Source: Gammaproteobacteria bacterium (GTDB lineage Bacteria > Pseudomonadota > Gammaproteobacteria > Ga0077536). From it: 5,464 bases of DNA. Under the pieces are notes generated by a model that was not told where the DNA came from, did not search any database, and saw only the letters and a list, made by a program, of their open reading frames with translations. Of the stretch, positions 1 to 5,464 are shown piece after piece (position 1 is the first letter of the stretch; every line of letters begins with the position of its first letter). Made by a program: the position numbers and the translations under genes. The stretch covers positions 1,857-7,320 of the forward strand of contig DPMX01000237.1 of the NCBI GenBank assembly GCA_003540955.1, given 5' to 3'.

Positions 1-591
1 CCCGCCGTTTTTTGCGACGTAACTGAAGTCCGAACGAAAAGTAAGCGCCAGACTCACGCCACTGAATGTAACGTCAAAAAGTAACCACTTTTCACCACGC
101 TGAATTAATCGAAAGTCGAGGGGAATAGCATCGGCATTTGCGATCTTAATCCCAGCCGTGACAACAGCGGTGTTCTTGCGCAGCAATGGGTTTTCCTTCA
201 CATCCAGTACGATTTTTTCCCCTTTCGATAGGGCTAACGCGTACGTGTTGATGATGTATTGTTCAAAAGCATTAAGAAATTCATTTTTCTGTTCGACGGA
301 CGCATTCACCCAGTGATCACGCAATATCCATTGCGCCAGCGCTAAGTAATCGATACGCGGGCTTAGTAAAGTGGCAAAAATCGATCTTACATTTTCATCG
401 GTCAATGAGTTGCTCTGACGTTTTGAGTCTAGCTGAATTAGCAATTCATCGAATACTTCACGGATGACCGCATCAGGCGCTTGTGCAGCATTGGTTTTAA
501 GCGGACTAAAGAAAACGAACAGTAAAACACTGAACCGCGCTCCAAATATGACCAAACGTTTTGTCTTATTGTAAGATCTTTCTCGTTTCAT
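1..591 (-). CDS. mlaC: MlaC/Ttg2D-family periplasmic phospholipid-binding protein, C-terminus cut by window edge
   Basis: The 197 codons visible from ATG at 591 read open to base 1, so only the last residues and stop are missing (MlaC proteins are roughly 200-215 residues). Residues 1-36 look like a Sec signal peptide: a basic start (MKRERSYNKTKR), a hydrophobic stretch around 13-30 and a likely cleavage near TNAA. The mature part follows the family pattern: an N-terminal helix, 'LLSPRIDYLALAQWIL' near 75-90, 'NASVEQKNEFLNAFEQYI' near 96-113, 'NTYALAL' near 115, then the closing block 'GEKWLLFDVTFSGVSLALTF' near 166-185 followed by RSDF. Known MlaC proteins shuttle phospholipids through the periplasm between the outer-membrane MlaA complex and the inner-membrane MlaFEDB transporter. 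An in-frame TAA just upstream and GAGGA six bases before the ATG fix the start. No mlaF, mlaE or mlaD lies upstream, so it looks separate from a standard mla operon. HpnM of hopanoid loci is a related alternative, but the closing GVSL...FRSDF block favours MlaC. Confidence 0.85.
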   Translation of the reverse strand, partial: MKRERSYNKTKRLVIFGARFSVLLFVFFSPLKTNAAQAPDAVIREVFDELLIQLDSKRQSNSLTDENVRSIFATLLSPRIDYLALAQWILRDHWVNASVEQKNEFLNAFEQYIINTYALALSKGEKIVLDVKENPLLRKNTAVVTAGIKIANADAIPLDFRLIQRGEKWLLFDVTFSGVSLALTFRSDFSYVAKNGG

Positions 592-597
592 CCGCCA

Positions 598-602
598 TCC
601 TC
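598..602 (-). promoter_or_regulatory. Ribosome binding site of the mlaC-like gene
   Basis: GAGGA on the minus strand, six bases before the ATG at 591. With the in-frame TAA a few codons further upstream, it fixes the start of the gene and so its full signal peptide. Confidence 0.7.
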
Positions 603-671
603 GCAGGGGGTCTTATCGTCTAAAGGCATAACTATTGGGCACTATAGACGTTAACATATTGACGCTACCGA

Positions 672-701
672 ATGCTATCCGTGATCCTGGTATTATGGCA
701 A
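672..701 (-). promoter_or_regulatory. Weak candidate sigma70-like promoter upstream of the mlaC-like gene
   Basis: In the 162-bp gap between the BKACE stop and the mlaC-like ATG, the minus strand reads TTGCCA (701-696), an 18-base spacer, then TAGCAT (677-672). These match TTGACA at 5 of 6 and TATAAT at 4 of 6 positions. This would give a leader of roughly 70-80 bases. The match is modest and found by eye. A second -10-like TATAGT lies nearer the gene but has no good -35 partner. The gap itself makes a separate promoter plausible. Confidence 0.25.
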
Positions 702-753
702 TGGTCGAGAGTATCCTTGCTCACCAAAGCCGAGTGAGAGCGATAGCTAAGCG

Positions 754-1686
754 CTACACAGTAACTAGATCGCCACCTTTGAGATCCAACATGTCGCGTG
801 CTTCATCGGGGCTAGCAATTTCGAGCGACAGCCCTTCAATAACTTTGCGGGCGAGACGTACTTGCTCGGCGGAGCCTTCTGCAAGTCGCCCGGGCCCACC
901 CCACAATGAGTCTTCGAGACCAACTCGGACGTTTCCACCCATAGATGCTGAAATACTAGCTACCGGAATTTGGTTCCGTCCCGCACCTAGCACTGACCAG
1001 ACATACTCATCCCCAAACAAGCGATCTGCCGTGCGTTTCATGTGCGTGACGTCTTCTGGATGCGCGCCGATACCGCCGAGTAGCCCAAATACAGTTTGAA
1101 TAAAAAGTGGTGCTTTGACTAGACCAGCCTCATGAAAGTAGGCCAGATTGTAAAGATGGGCGGTGTCGTAGCATTCGAACTCAAAACGTGTTCCATTTGC
1201 CCCACATGTCGTCAGGATTCTCTCGATATCTTGATACGTGTTTTTGAACACCATGTCGCGACTTTTTTCGAGGTGCTCAACTTCCCAGTCATATTTAAAG
1301 TTTTCGTACCGCCGTAACATTGGGAACAATCCCATGTTCATAGAGCCCATATTGAGTGAAGCCACTTCTGGTGCAAACTCTGCGGCAGGGCGTAAACGTT
1401 CGTCCACTGTCATGTGTGGAGAGCCGCCGGTTGTAATGTTTATAACCGCGTCAGTTTCTTTTTTAATTTTGGGTAAGAATTTTCGAAACACAGCCGGATC
1501 TTGTGTCGGTTTCCCATCCTCTGGATCTCGCGCATGCAAGTGAATGATTGCAGCACCGGCCTCAAATGCCTCGATACTTGCCGCGGCTATTTCGTCAGGC
1601 GTCACTGGCAGATAAGGTGACATTGTTGGAGTATGGATTGCACCTGTTGGGGCGCAGGTGATGATGACTTTTCGTGATTTAGGCAT
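754..1686 (-). CDS. Beta-keto acid cleavage enzyme (BKACE, DUF849 family; Kce-like)
   Basis: A 310-residue cytoplasmic protein of the usual BKACE length, predicted to be a zinc-dependent TIM barrel. The family condenses a beta-keto acid with acetyl-CoA to give acetoacetate and a new acyl-CoA. Hallmarks by residue: KVIITCAPTGAIHTP (6-20), LPVTPDEIA near 26-34, the metal-binding HLHARDP with H49 and H51 (H46/H48 of Kce), ITTGG at 84-88 (T85 at Kce S82), ASLNMGS near 109-115 (S110 at Kce T106), and GGNVRVGLEDS at 250-260 with R254, E258 and D259 matching Kce R226, E230 and D231. Ile17 stands where Kce has Glu14, which contacts the substrate amino group, so the substrate probably differs from 3-keto-5-aminohexanoate. 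Residues about 117-165 are longer than in Kce. An in-frame TTG at 1710 would add eight residues, but the ATG at 1686 has AGGA six bases ahead and begins at the normal family start. It follows the hydroxylase operon after 144 bp and may be co-transcribed. Family assignment is secure; substrate unknown. Confidence 0.93.
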   Translation of the reverse strand: MPKSRKVIITCAPTGAIHTPTMSPYLPVTPDEIAAASIEAFEAGAAIIHLHARDPEDGKPTQDPAVFRKFLPKIKKETDAVINITTGGSPHMTVDERLRPAAEFAPEVASLNMGSMNMGLFPMLRRYENFKYDWEVEHLEKSRDMVFKNTYQDIERILTTCGANGTRFEFECYDTAHLYNLAYFHEAGLVKAPLFIQTVFGLLGGIGAHPEDVTHMKRTADRLFGDEYVWSVLGAGRNQIPVASISASMGGNVRVGLEDSLWGGPGRLAEGSAEQVRLARKVIEGLSLEIASPDEARDMLDLKGGDLVTV

Positions 1687-1692
1687 GATAGT

Positions 1693-1696
1693 TCCT
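1693..1696 (-). promoter_or_regulatory. Ribosome binding site selecting the BKACE ATG start
   Basis: AGGA (within TCAGGAA) on the minus strand, six bases before the ATG at 1686. It lies inside the extra codons that a TTG start at 1710 would use, so it favours the ATG and a 310-residue product. Confidence 0.7.
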
Positions 1697-1751
1697 GAAT
1701 TATCTTGCAAGCGTTAGAAACAGTAGGTGTTATCGGATTCTGCTTTATAGT

Positions 1752-1765
1752 GGGGTGTATTCCCC
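1752..1765 (-). repeat. Small GC-rich inverted repeat in the gap between the large-subunit and BKACE genes
   Basis: GGGG and CCCC arms separated by a six-base loop, in the 144-bp gap 1687-1830. On the transcribed strand no run of T follows, so it is not a convincing intrinsic terminator. It could be a weak RNA hairpin or mRNA-processing site, or chance. A TATAAA lies just downstream on the minus strand (around 1743-1748) without a good -35 element. Nothing else in this gap could be recognised. Confidence 0.3.
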
Positions 1766-1830
1766 CTCTAGTAAAACAGTGGGCACGTTTTGCGAGGCGT
1801 GTCGATACGAATCTCCTCGGGTAATTTCAA

Positions 1831-4233
1831 TCAGTTTTTTGCGTCCTGTATTTTCTTCCATATGCTGCTAGGACGCAGTGGTAATTCGGTAATTTCGATA
1901 CCGAAGGGAGTGAGGGCATCACAAACTGCGTTTGTTAACGCCCCGGGTACAGAGCTTGGCCGACCTTCGCCGATTCCTCGTGTGCCTAGCGGTGTATGGG
2001 GACAGGGAGTAGGCGCATAGGTTATTTGGATGTCAGGCATATCCGCTGCATTTGCGAGTTTATAGTTCTCAAAATCCGCAGTGAGTTGTTGCCCCTGCTC
2101 GTCGTAGATGAATTGCTCGAATACGGCATTGGATAGACCCTGGACGATGGCCCCATGCATTTGCCCGTCAACTATGAGAGGGTTGATGACGTTGCCAACA
2201 TCTTCTGATGTGACCCATTTTTGAATCTTAAATTCGCCGTTAGTAGGATTTACTTCAACAATGCAGAAATCCGCGTTAAAGCAAATCATCGGTTTAGCGG
2301 CCTCGAAGAAGGCGGTCGCATCGAGGCCGCCAACTTCGCCCTCAGGCATATTGATCGGATGCATGATGATACGTTCTGCGATTTCAGTAAATTTTTTCTT
2401 TTTTGTCGGATCGGAGCGATAAATCACCTCTCCGTTAGTAAAATTGAAGTCATCAACGTTCGCTTCAATGCTTAAGTCATGCGCCAAGATCCGGGCTATT
2501 TTTATTTTCAATTCCGTGCAAGCTTTATGAACAGCGCTCATGAAATATGAGCCCGCGCGAGCGCCGATCGTGCCAGATCCGAATGGAGTAGTACCGGTGT
2601 CTCCAGTCGTGACGATAGTATCTGCAGGGTTGATGCCAAAGGCATGGGCGACAACTTGCGCTGTAGTAGTTTCATGGCCTTGACCACCGGGTGCATCACC
2701 GCTAAATACTTGCACCTTGCCACGCGGATCGAGACGCACGGTCGCAGCACCGTAACCGGGTTGATTTTCCATCGGCACCATGAGCTCGGAGGCAACCCCA
2801 GATAGCTCTACCCCGGTACCGAAGCCAATTCCGATATACTGACCTCGCTTTAGCGCGGCCGCTTGCTCTTTCCTAAACGCAACTAAATCGAGTTGCGAGA
2901 TCAAGTTGTCCCAAACCTTTATGAAGTCGCCACTGTCAAAATACTCTCCGGTCGTCGACGTATACGGCAATTCTGAAACGAGATTTTTGCGTCGCATATC
3001 GGCTGGTTCCATGCCGATCTTGTGCGCTACCATATCTATTGCACGCTCTATCGCGAAACGTGGAGGGAGGTTGCCAAATGCGCGTGATGGCGTTAGGCAT
3101 GCTTTGTTGGTCACGGCCGCACGTAAACTAATATCCGCTTTATCCCAGGTGTAGCCGTTGGGCATTTCGACTGCCCCCAAAAATGGCATTACAAAACCCC
3201 AATAGACTCCAGTTTCTCCGGTACCGGTATCGGCGATCCCGCGATTACGCAGAGCCAAGAGCTTCCCGTCTTTACTAGCAGCAACCTCGAGGTAATGTAT
3301 TTGATCGCGTTCCTGTCCTACATTCATTAAGCTTTCATGGCGTGACTCGATCCAACGTACCGGGTGTCTGAGTTTACGGGCCATGTGGGCGATGATGATG
3401 TTCTCGCGATAAAAGGGCGCCTTAACACCAAAACCACCGCCTTGATCCCGGGGTGCGATGACGCGAATTTTGCTAGCAGGAATATCAAGTAGGTCGGCTA
3501 AGGCAAGACGATCGATATGTGGGCGCTGTGTCGTGATCCAGGCGGTTAGGCCGTCTGAATCTGACCAGCTGCACAACGCACCCCGTGGTTCCATCGGTGT
3601 GACTCCAGTTCGATGGACTCGGAAGCGCTCTTTTATCACAGCGTCAGCAGTTTTAAAGATCTCCTCGACTGCCTTGGCGTTGGATTCCTGTTCAGATTCT
3701 GTTTCACCGCCGGTGAAAGTCATTGAGAATATCTCATTGTGATCGTGATCATCGTTTACGATCGGTGCGTCGGGCTCTAGTGCTGCCTCCGGATCTACCA
3801 CGACCGGCAGTTCTTCGTATTCGATCGCCACCAATTCGGCAGCATCGACGGCGATATACTTATCCCGCGCGATTACCAGTGCGACCGGCGCACCGTGAAA
3901 TTTCACTTTATCGACCGAAAGCGGATAAAAGGTAGGGTATTTGGCAGGCAGGTTGGGCAGTAATACTGGTTGCGGCATAGCTCGGAGCTCGTCGACGATA
4001 TCGGCACCAGTCACCACACTGACAACTCCGGTTAGCGCTTCGGCTGCGCTGGTGTCGATACTTAAAATTTTCGCATGTGCATATTCGCTTCGTACAAACG
4101 TTGCGTGCAACATACGTGGCAATACAATGTCGCTGATATATTGCCCTTCGCCGACGACGAGGCGCGAATCTTCTTTACGCCCGTGTCGCGCTCCTAGCCA
4201 TGATCCCGCATTATTCTTTAGATTGCTCGGCAT
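1831..4233 (-). CDS. Molybdenum hydroxylase large (Mo-pterin) subunit, CoxL/xanthine dehydrogenase family
   Basis: An 800-residue catalytic subunit of normal family length. It should bind a molybdopterin (probably cytosine dinucleotide) cofactor and hydroxylate its substrate with oxygen from water, passing electrons to the small subunit. Residues about 18-150 form the N-terminal a/b hammerhead domain (GEGQYISDI, HATFVRSEYAHA, HGAPVALVIA). The Mo-binding part shows MEPRG (214-218), DQGGGFG with Q264, SRAFGN (383-388) followed by IERAID, GGQGHETTTAQV (516-527), SGTIGARAGS near 553-562, EDVGNVINP near 677-685, and the C-terminal GIGEGRP with the likely catalytic E756. SRAFGN replaces the form I CO dehydrogenase loop AYRCSFR (no active-site Cys) and the form II AYRGAGR. 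The Phe-Gly-Asn order is closer to the RGFG loops of xanthine dehydrogenase and hydroxybenzoyl-CoA reductase, so CO oxidation is unlikely. The gene starts 18 bp after the small-subunit stop; ATG at 4233 is preceded by GGATAGGA. Substrate unknown: an aldehyde or N-heterocycle is plausible. Confidence 0.93.
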   Translation of the reverse strand: MPSNLKNNAGSWLGARHGRKEDSRLVVGEGQYISDIVLPRMLHATFVRSEYAHAKILSIDTSAAEALTGVVSVVTGADIVDELRAMPQPVLLPNLPAKYPTFYPLSVDKVKFHGAPVALVIARDKYIAVDAAELVAIEYEELPVVVDPEAALEPDAPIVNDDHDHNEIFSMTFTGGETESEQESNAKAVEEIFKTADAVIKERFRVHRTGVTPMEPRGALCSWSDSDGLTAWITTQRPHIDRLALADLLDIPASKIRVIAPRDQGGGFGVKAPFYRENIIIAHMARKLRHPVRWIESRHESLMNVGQERDQIHYLEVAASKDGKLLALRNRGIADTGTGETGVYWGFVMPFLGAVEMPNGYTWDKADISLRAAVTNKACLTPSRAFGNLPPRFAIERAIDMVAHKIGMEPADMRRKNLVSELPYTSTTGEYFDSGDFIKVWDNLISQLDLVAFRKEQAAALKRGQYIGIGFGTGVELSGVASELMVPMENQPGYGAATVRLDPRGKVQVFSGDAPGGQGHETTTAQVVAHAFGINPADTIVTTGDTGTTPFGSGTIGARAGSYFMSAVHKACTELKIKIARILAHDLSIEANVDDFNFTNGEVIYRSDPTKKKKFTEIAERIIMHPINMPEGEVGGLDATAFFEAAKPMICFNADFCIVEVNPTNGEFKIQKWVTSEDVGNVINPLIVDGQMHGAIVQGLSNAVFEQFIYDEQGQQLTADFENYKLANAADMPDIQITYAPTPCPHTPLGTRGIGEGRPSSVPGALTNAVCDALTPFGIEITELPLRPSSIWKKIQDAKN

Positions 4234-4251
4234 GTTCCTATCCGCTTCTCG

Positions 4252-4719
4252 TTAACCTATTATCTTTGCCGCTTCGCGCACTGCGTTTACGATATGCACA
4301 TAGCCGGTGCAGCGACACAAATTGCCGATCAATCCGTGGCGAATCTCCTCGTCAGTTGGGTGTGGGTTCTTGGCGAGAAATTCAGTCATGTTCATTAAGA
4401 TTCCAGGCGTGCAAAATCCACATTGCAGACCGTGTTGTTCGTGGAACGCAGTTTGCAATGGAGTCTGCTCTGAGTTATTTGCCAGCCCTTCCACGGTTGT
4501 GACTTCGTGGCCGTCCGCTTGTATTGCCAACATAAGGCAACTTTTCACTGCTTCCCCATCTAGATGGATAGTACAAGCACCGCAGACACCTTCATAAGTG
4601 CAGCCAACGTGCGTGCCGGTAAGGCCGATGGTTTCGCGAATAAAGTCAACCAATAGCATTCGGACCGGAACCGTTTCCGTGTACATAGCGCCGTTAATCT
4701 TTATGTTAATAGTCTTCAT
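4252..4719 (-). CDS. Molybdenum hydroxylase small subunit, two [2Fe-2S] clusters (CoxS-like)
   Basis: A 155-residue electron-transfer subunit, close to the usual CoxS length, expected to sit between the Mo and FAD subunits. The N-terminal ferredoxin-like domain (about 1-77) carries C40, C46, C49 and C61. The C-terminal helical domain carries C100, C103, C135 and C137 in QCGFCTPG and NLCRCTGY, the standard pattern for the Mo-proximal cluster. The first cluster motif reads GCTYEGVCGACT, so C40 and C46 are five residues apart, whereas the family normally has four (as in GCDTSHCGAC of CoxS). This one-residue insertion is clear in the DNA and does not break the frame. The ATG at 4719 gives the normal start MKTINIKING and has GAGGG nine bases upstream. 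A TTG at 4740 would add seven residues and overlap the preceding stop, so it was not chosen. The gene begins 17 bp after the FAD-subunit stop and ends 18 bp before the large subunit, consistent with translation from one mRNA. Confidence 0.95.
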   Translation of the reverse strand: MKTINIKINGAMYTETVPVRMLLVDFIRETIGLTGTHVGCTYEGVCGACTIHLDGEAVKSCLMLAIQADGHEVTTVEGLANNSEQTPLQTAFHEQHGLQCGFCTPGILMNMTEFLAKNPHPTDEEIRHGLIGNLCRCTGYVHIVNAVREAAKIIG

Positions 4720-4728
4720 TGGAGCGTT

Positions 4729-4733
4729 CCCTC
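4729..4733 (-). promoter_or_regulatory. Ribosome binding site selecting the small-subunit ATG start
   Basis: GAGGG on the minus strand, nine bases before the ATG at 4719 and just after the FAD-subunit TGA. It lies within the codons that a TTG start at 4740 would use, and so supports the shorter 155-residue product. Confidence 0.6.
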
Positions 4734-4736
4734 TGA

Positions 4737-5464
4737 TCAACTACGCGCGCGTTTAAACGCTGTGGCGGTAACTTCTGCTCCAACGCTGCAGATGAGTTGA
4801 TCGCGGTACTCAGCATCGGCCCAGTGGTCTGTATGAGTTTCTACGGATCCGGCGACCGTGGCCATCGCTGCGGTAATGGAGTCGTCACTGCCATTTGATC
4901 CTATTATTGCCTCGGCACCGGGCACACTGAGTTGCGCGCCGTCAGCCAGTCCCGCCACTGCAACACGAGCCGCGGTGCAAACTCCTTCTGTGTCTAATGT
5001 GACATTTACGCATACTCCTACTACGGGCAGCGAGTCAGTTACTAAGCCCCATTTTTTGTATGCACTACCGGCACGGGCGGGGGCGGTGGGCCAGGAGATA
5101 GAGAGTAGGATTTCATTATCTTCTCGCGCCGTCTCGAACGGGCCGAGGATAAAATCTTGTGCGTCCATCTCTCGAAATGACCCTTTACTTGAGGCGAGAG
5201 TGATTGTTCCATTCAGTGCTAGTACTACAGCGGGCATGCATGAGGCAACGTAGTTCCAGCAAATACTCCCGCCAATCGTACCGCGATTCCTGACTTGTCG
5301 ATCGCCCACATGATAGGCGGCGTCATTCAGCGCGGCATAAGCAGGAGGTAATGTTTTGCATTCGGCGATCTCGACGTAACGGGCCATAGCGCCAATGGTG
5401 AGGCCGGAAGTTTGATCGATACCACGTAACTTATCGACGTTTTGTAGGTCGACGATGCACCTCG
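4737..5464 (-). CDS. Molybdenum hydroxylase medium (FAD-binding) subunit, CoxM-like, N-terminus cut by window edge
   Basis: 241 residues read from the right edge (first full codon ends at 5462) to TGA at 4737-4739. CoxM-type subunits run to about 280-300 residues, so some 40-50 N-terminal residues, including the first FAD motif (AGGTDL type), lie outside. Visible family marks, numbered in the fragment: DLQNVDKLRGI (5-15), LTIGAMARYVEIAE (21-34), VRNRGTIGGSICWN (57-70; the second FAD/pyrophosphate motif TIGGS), DFILGPFETAREDNEILLSI (103-122), and the CO-dehydrogenase flavoprotein C-terminal domain from about 130 to the end. The protein takes electrons from the [2Fe-2S] subunit to FAD and on to quinone or another acceptor. 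The ATG at 5387 lies inside the conserved IGAM segment and is not the start. After TIGGS the usual 'adPa.D.Pa' stretch reads WNYVASCMPAVV, without the common Asp residues. Order M-S-L with gaps of 17 and 18 bp is the arrangement of coxMSL. Confidence 0.9.
   Translation of the reverse strand, partial: RCIVDLQNVDKLRGIDQTSGLTIGAMARYVEIAECKTLPPAYAALNDAAYHVGDRQVRNRGTIGGSICWNYVASCMPAVVLALNGTITLASSKGSFREMDAQDFILGPFETAREDNEILLSISWPTAPARAGSAYKKWGLVTDSLPVVGVCVNVTLDTEGVCTAARVAVAGLADGAQLSVPGAEAIIGSNGSDDSITAAMATVAGSVETHTDHWADAEYRDQLICSVGAEVTATAFKRARS

Noticed and set aside
731..745. Hairpin CTCAC/GTGAG just downstream of the BKACE stop as a terminator
   Set aside because: A five-base stem with a nine-base loop and no following T run is too weak to call.
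635..1099. Plus-strand open frame of 154 codons, and similar ones across 1132-5253
   Set aside because: They lie opposite well-supported genes, show no recognisable domain and have low-complexity, Ser/Arg/Pro-rich translations typical of antisense frames.
1687..1710. TTG start at 1710 for the BKACE gene
   Set aside because: It would add eight residues not typical of the family and place the AGGA ribosome binding site inside the coding region. The ATG at 1686 fits better.
1752..1765. Intrinsic terminator after the large-subunit gene
   Set aside because: The stem is only four base pairs and has no T run on the transcribed strand. It is kept only as a small inverted repeat.
4720..4740. TTG start at 4740 for the small-subunit gene
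   Set aside because: It overlaps the stop of the FAD-subunit gene and adds residues before the normal family start. The ATG at 4719 has a Shine-Dalgarno site.
4737..5387. ATG at 5387 as the start of a 216-residue FAD subunit
   Set aside because: The same frame continues to the window edge with clear family sequence (DLQNVDKLRGI), so this Met is internal and the gene is partial.
1831..5464. Aerobic CO dehydrogenase (coxMSL)
   Set aside because: Gene order fits, but the large subunit lacks the AYRCSFR loop and its active-site cysteine. The cox symbols are therefore used only as family names.

Overview
The window holds five protein-coding genes, all on the minus strand, so transcription runs from right to left. 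From the right they are a molybdenum hydroxylase operon of the CO-dehydrogenase/xanthine-dehydrogenase type in the order medium (FAD), small (2x[2Fe-2S]) and large (Mo) subunit, then a beta-keto acid cleavage enzyme (BKACE, DUF849), and at the left edge an MlaC/Ttg2D-type periplasmic phospholipid-binding protein. The FAD subunit is cut at its N-terminus by the right edge (base 5464). The MlaC-like gene is cut a few residues before its C-terminus by the left edge (base 1). No convincing RNA gene, mobile element, CRISPR array or plus-strand gene was seen.

The MlaC-type protein with a Sec signal peptide points to a Gram-negative bacterium. Moderate base composition, clear Shine-Dalgarno sites and protein style suggest a proteobacterium, perhaps an uncultured or environmental gammaproteobacterium; this is inference, as no rRNA or other marker gene is present.

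Layout: 5464-4737 is the coxM-like gene. After 17 bp comes the coxS-like gene (4719-4252), and after 18 bp the coxL-like gene (4233-1831), a tight three-gene operon. A 144-bp gap with a small GC-rich inverted repeat leads to the BKACE gene (1686-754). A 162-bp gap with only a weak candidate promoter leads to the mlaC-like gene (591-1). No gap exceeds 300 bases.

How the genes may work together: the three subunits should form a cytoplasmic molybdenum-pterin hydroxylase passing electrons from Mo through two [2Fe-2S] clusters to FAD. Its active-site loop (Ser-Arg-Ala-Phe-Gly-Asn) is neither the form I CO dehydrogenase loop nor the form II loop, so CO is an unlikely substrate. The BKACE condenses a beta-keto acid with acetyl-CoA, giving acetoacetate and a new acyl-CoA. 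Together they could form part of a catabolic route in which a heterocycle or aldehyde is hydroxylated and a derived beta-keto acid is cleaved. The BKACE has Ile where the founding enzyme Kce has the Glu near the substrate amino group, which argues against 3-keto-5-aminohexanoate. The substrate of the locus cannot be read from the sequence. The mlaC-like gene looks like an unrelated neighbour with its own transcription signals.
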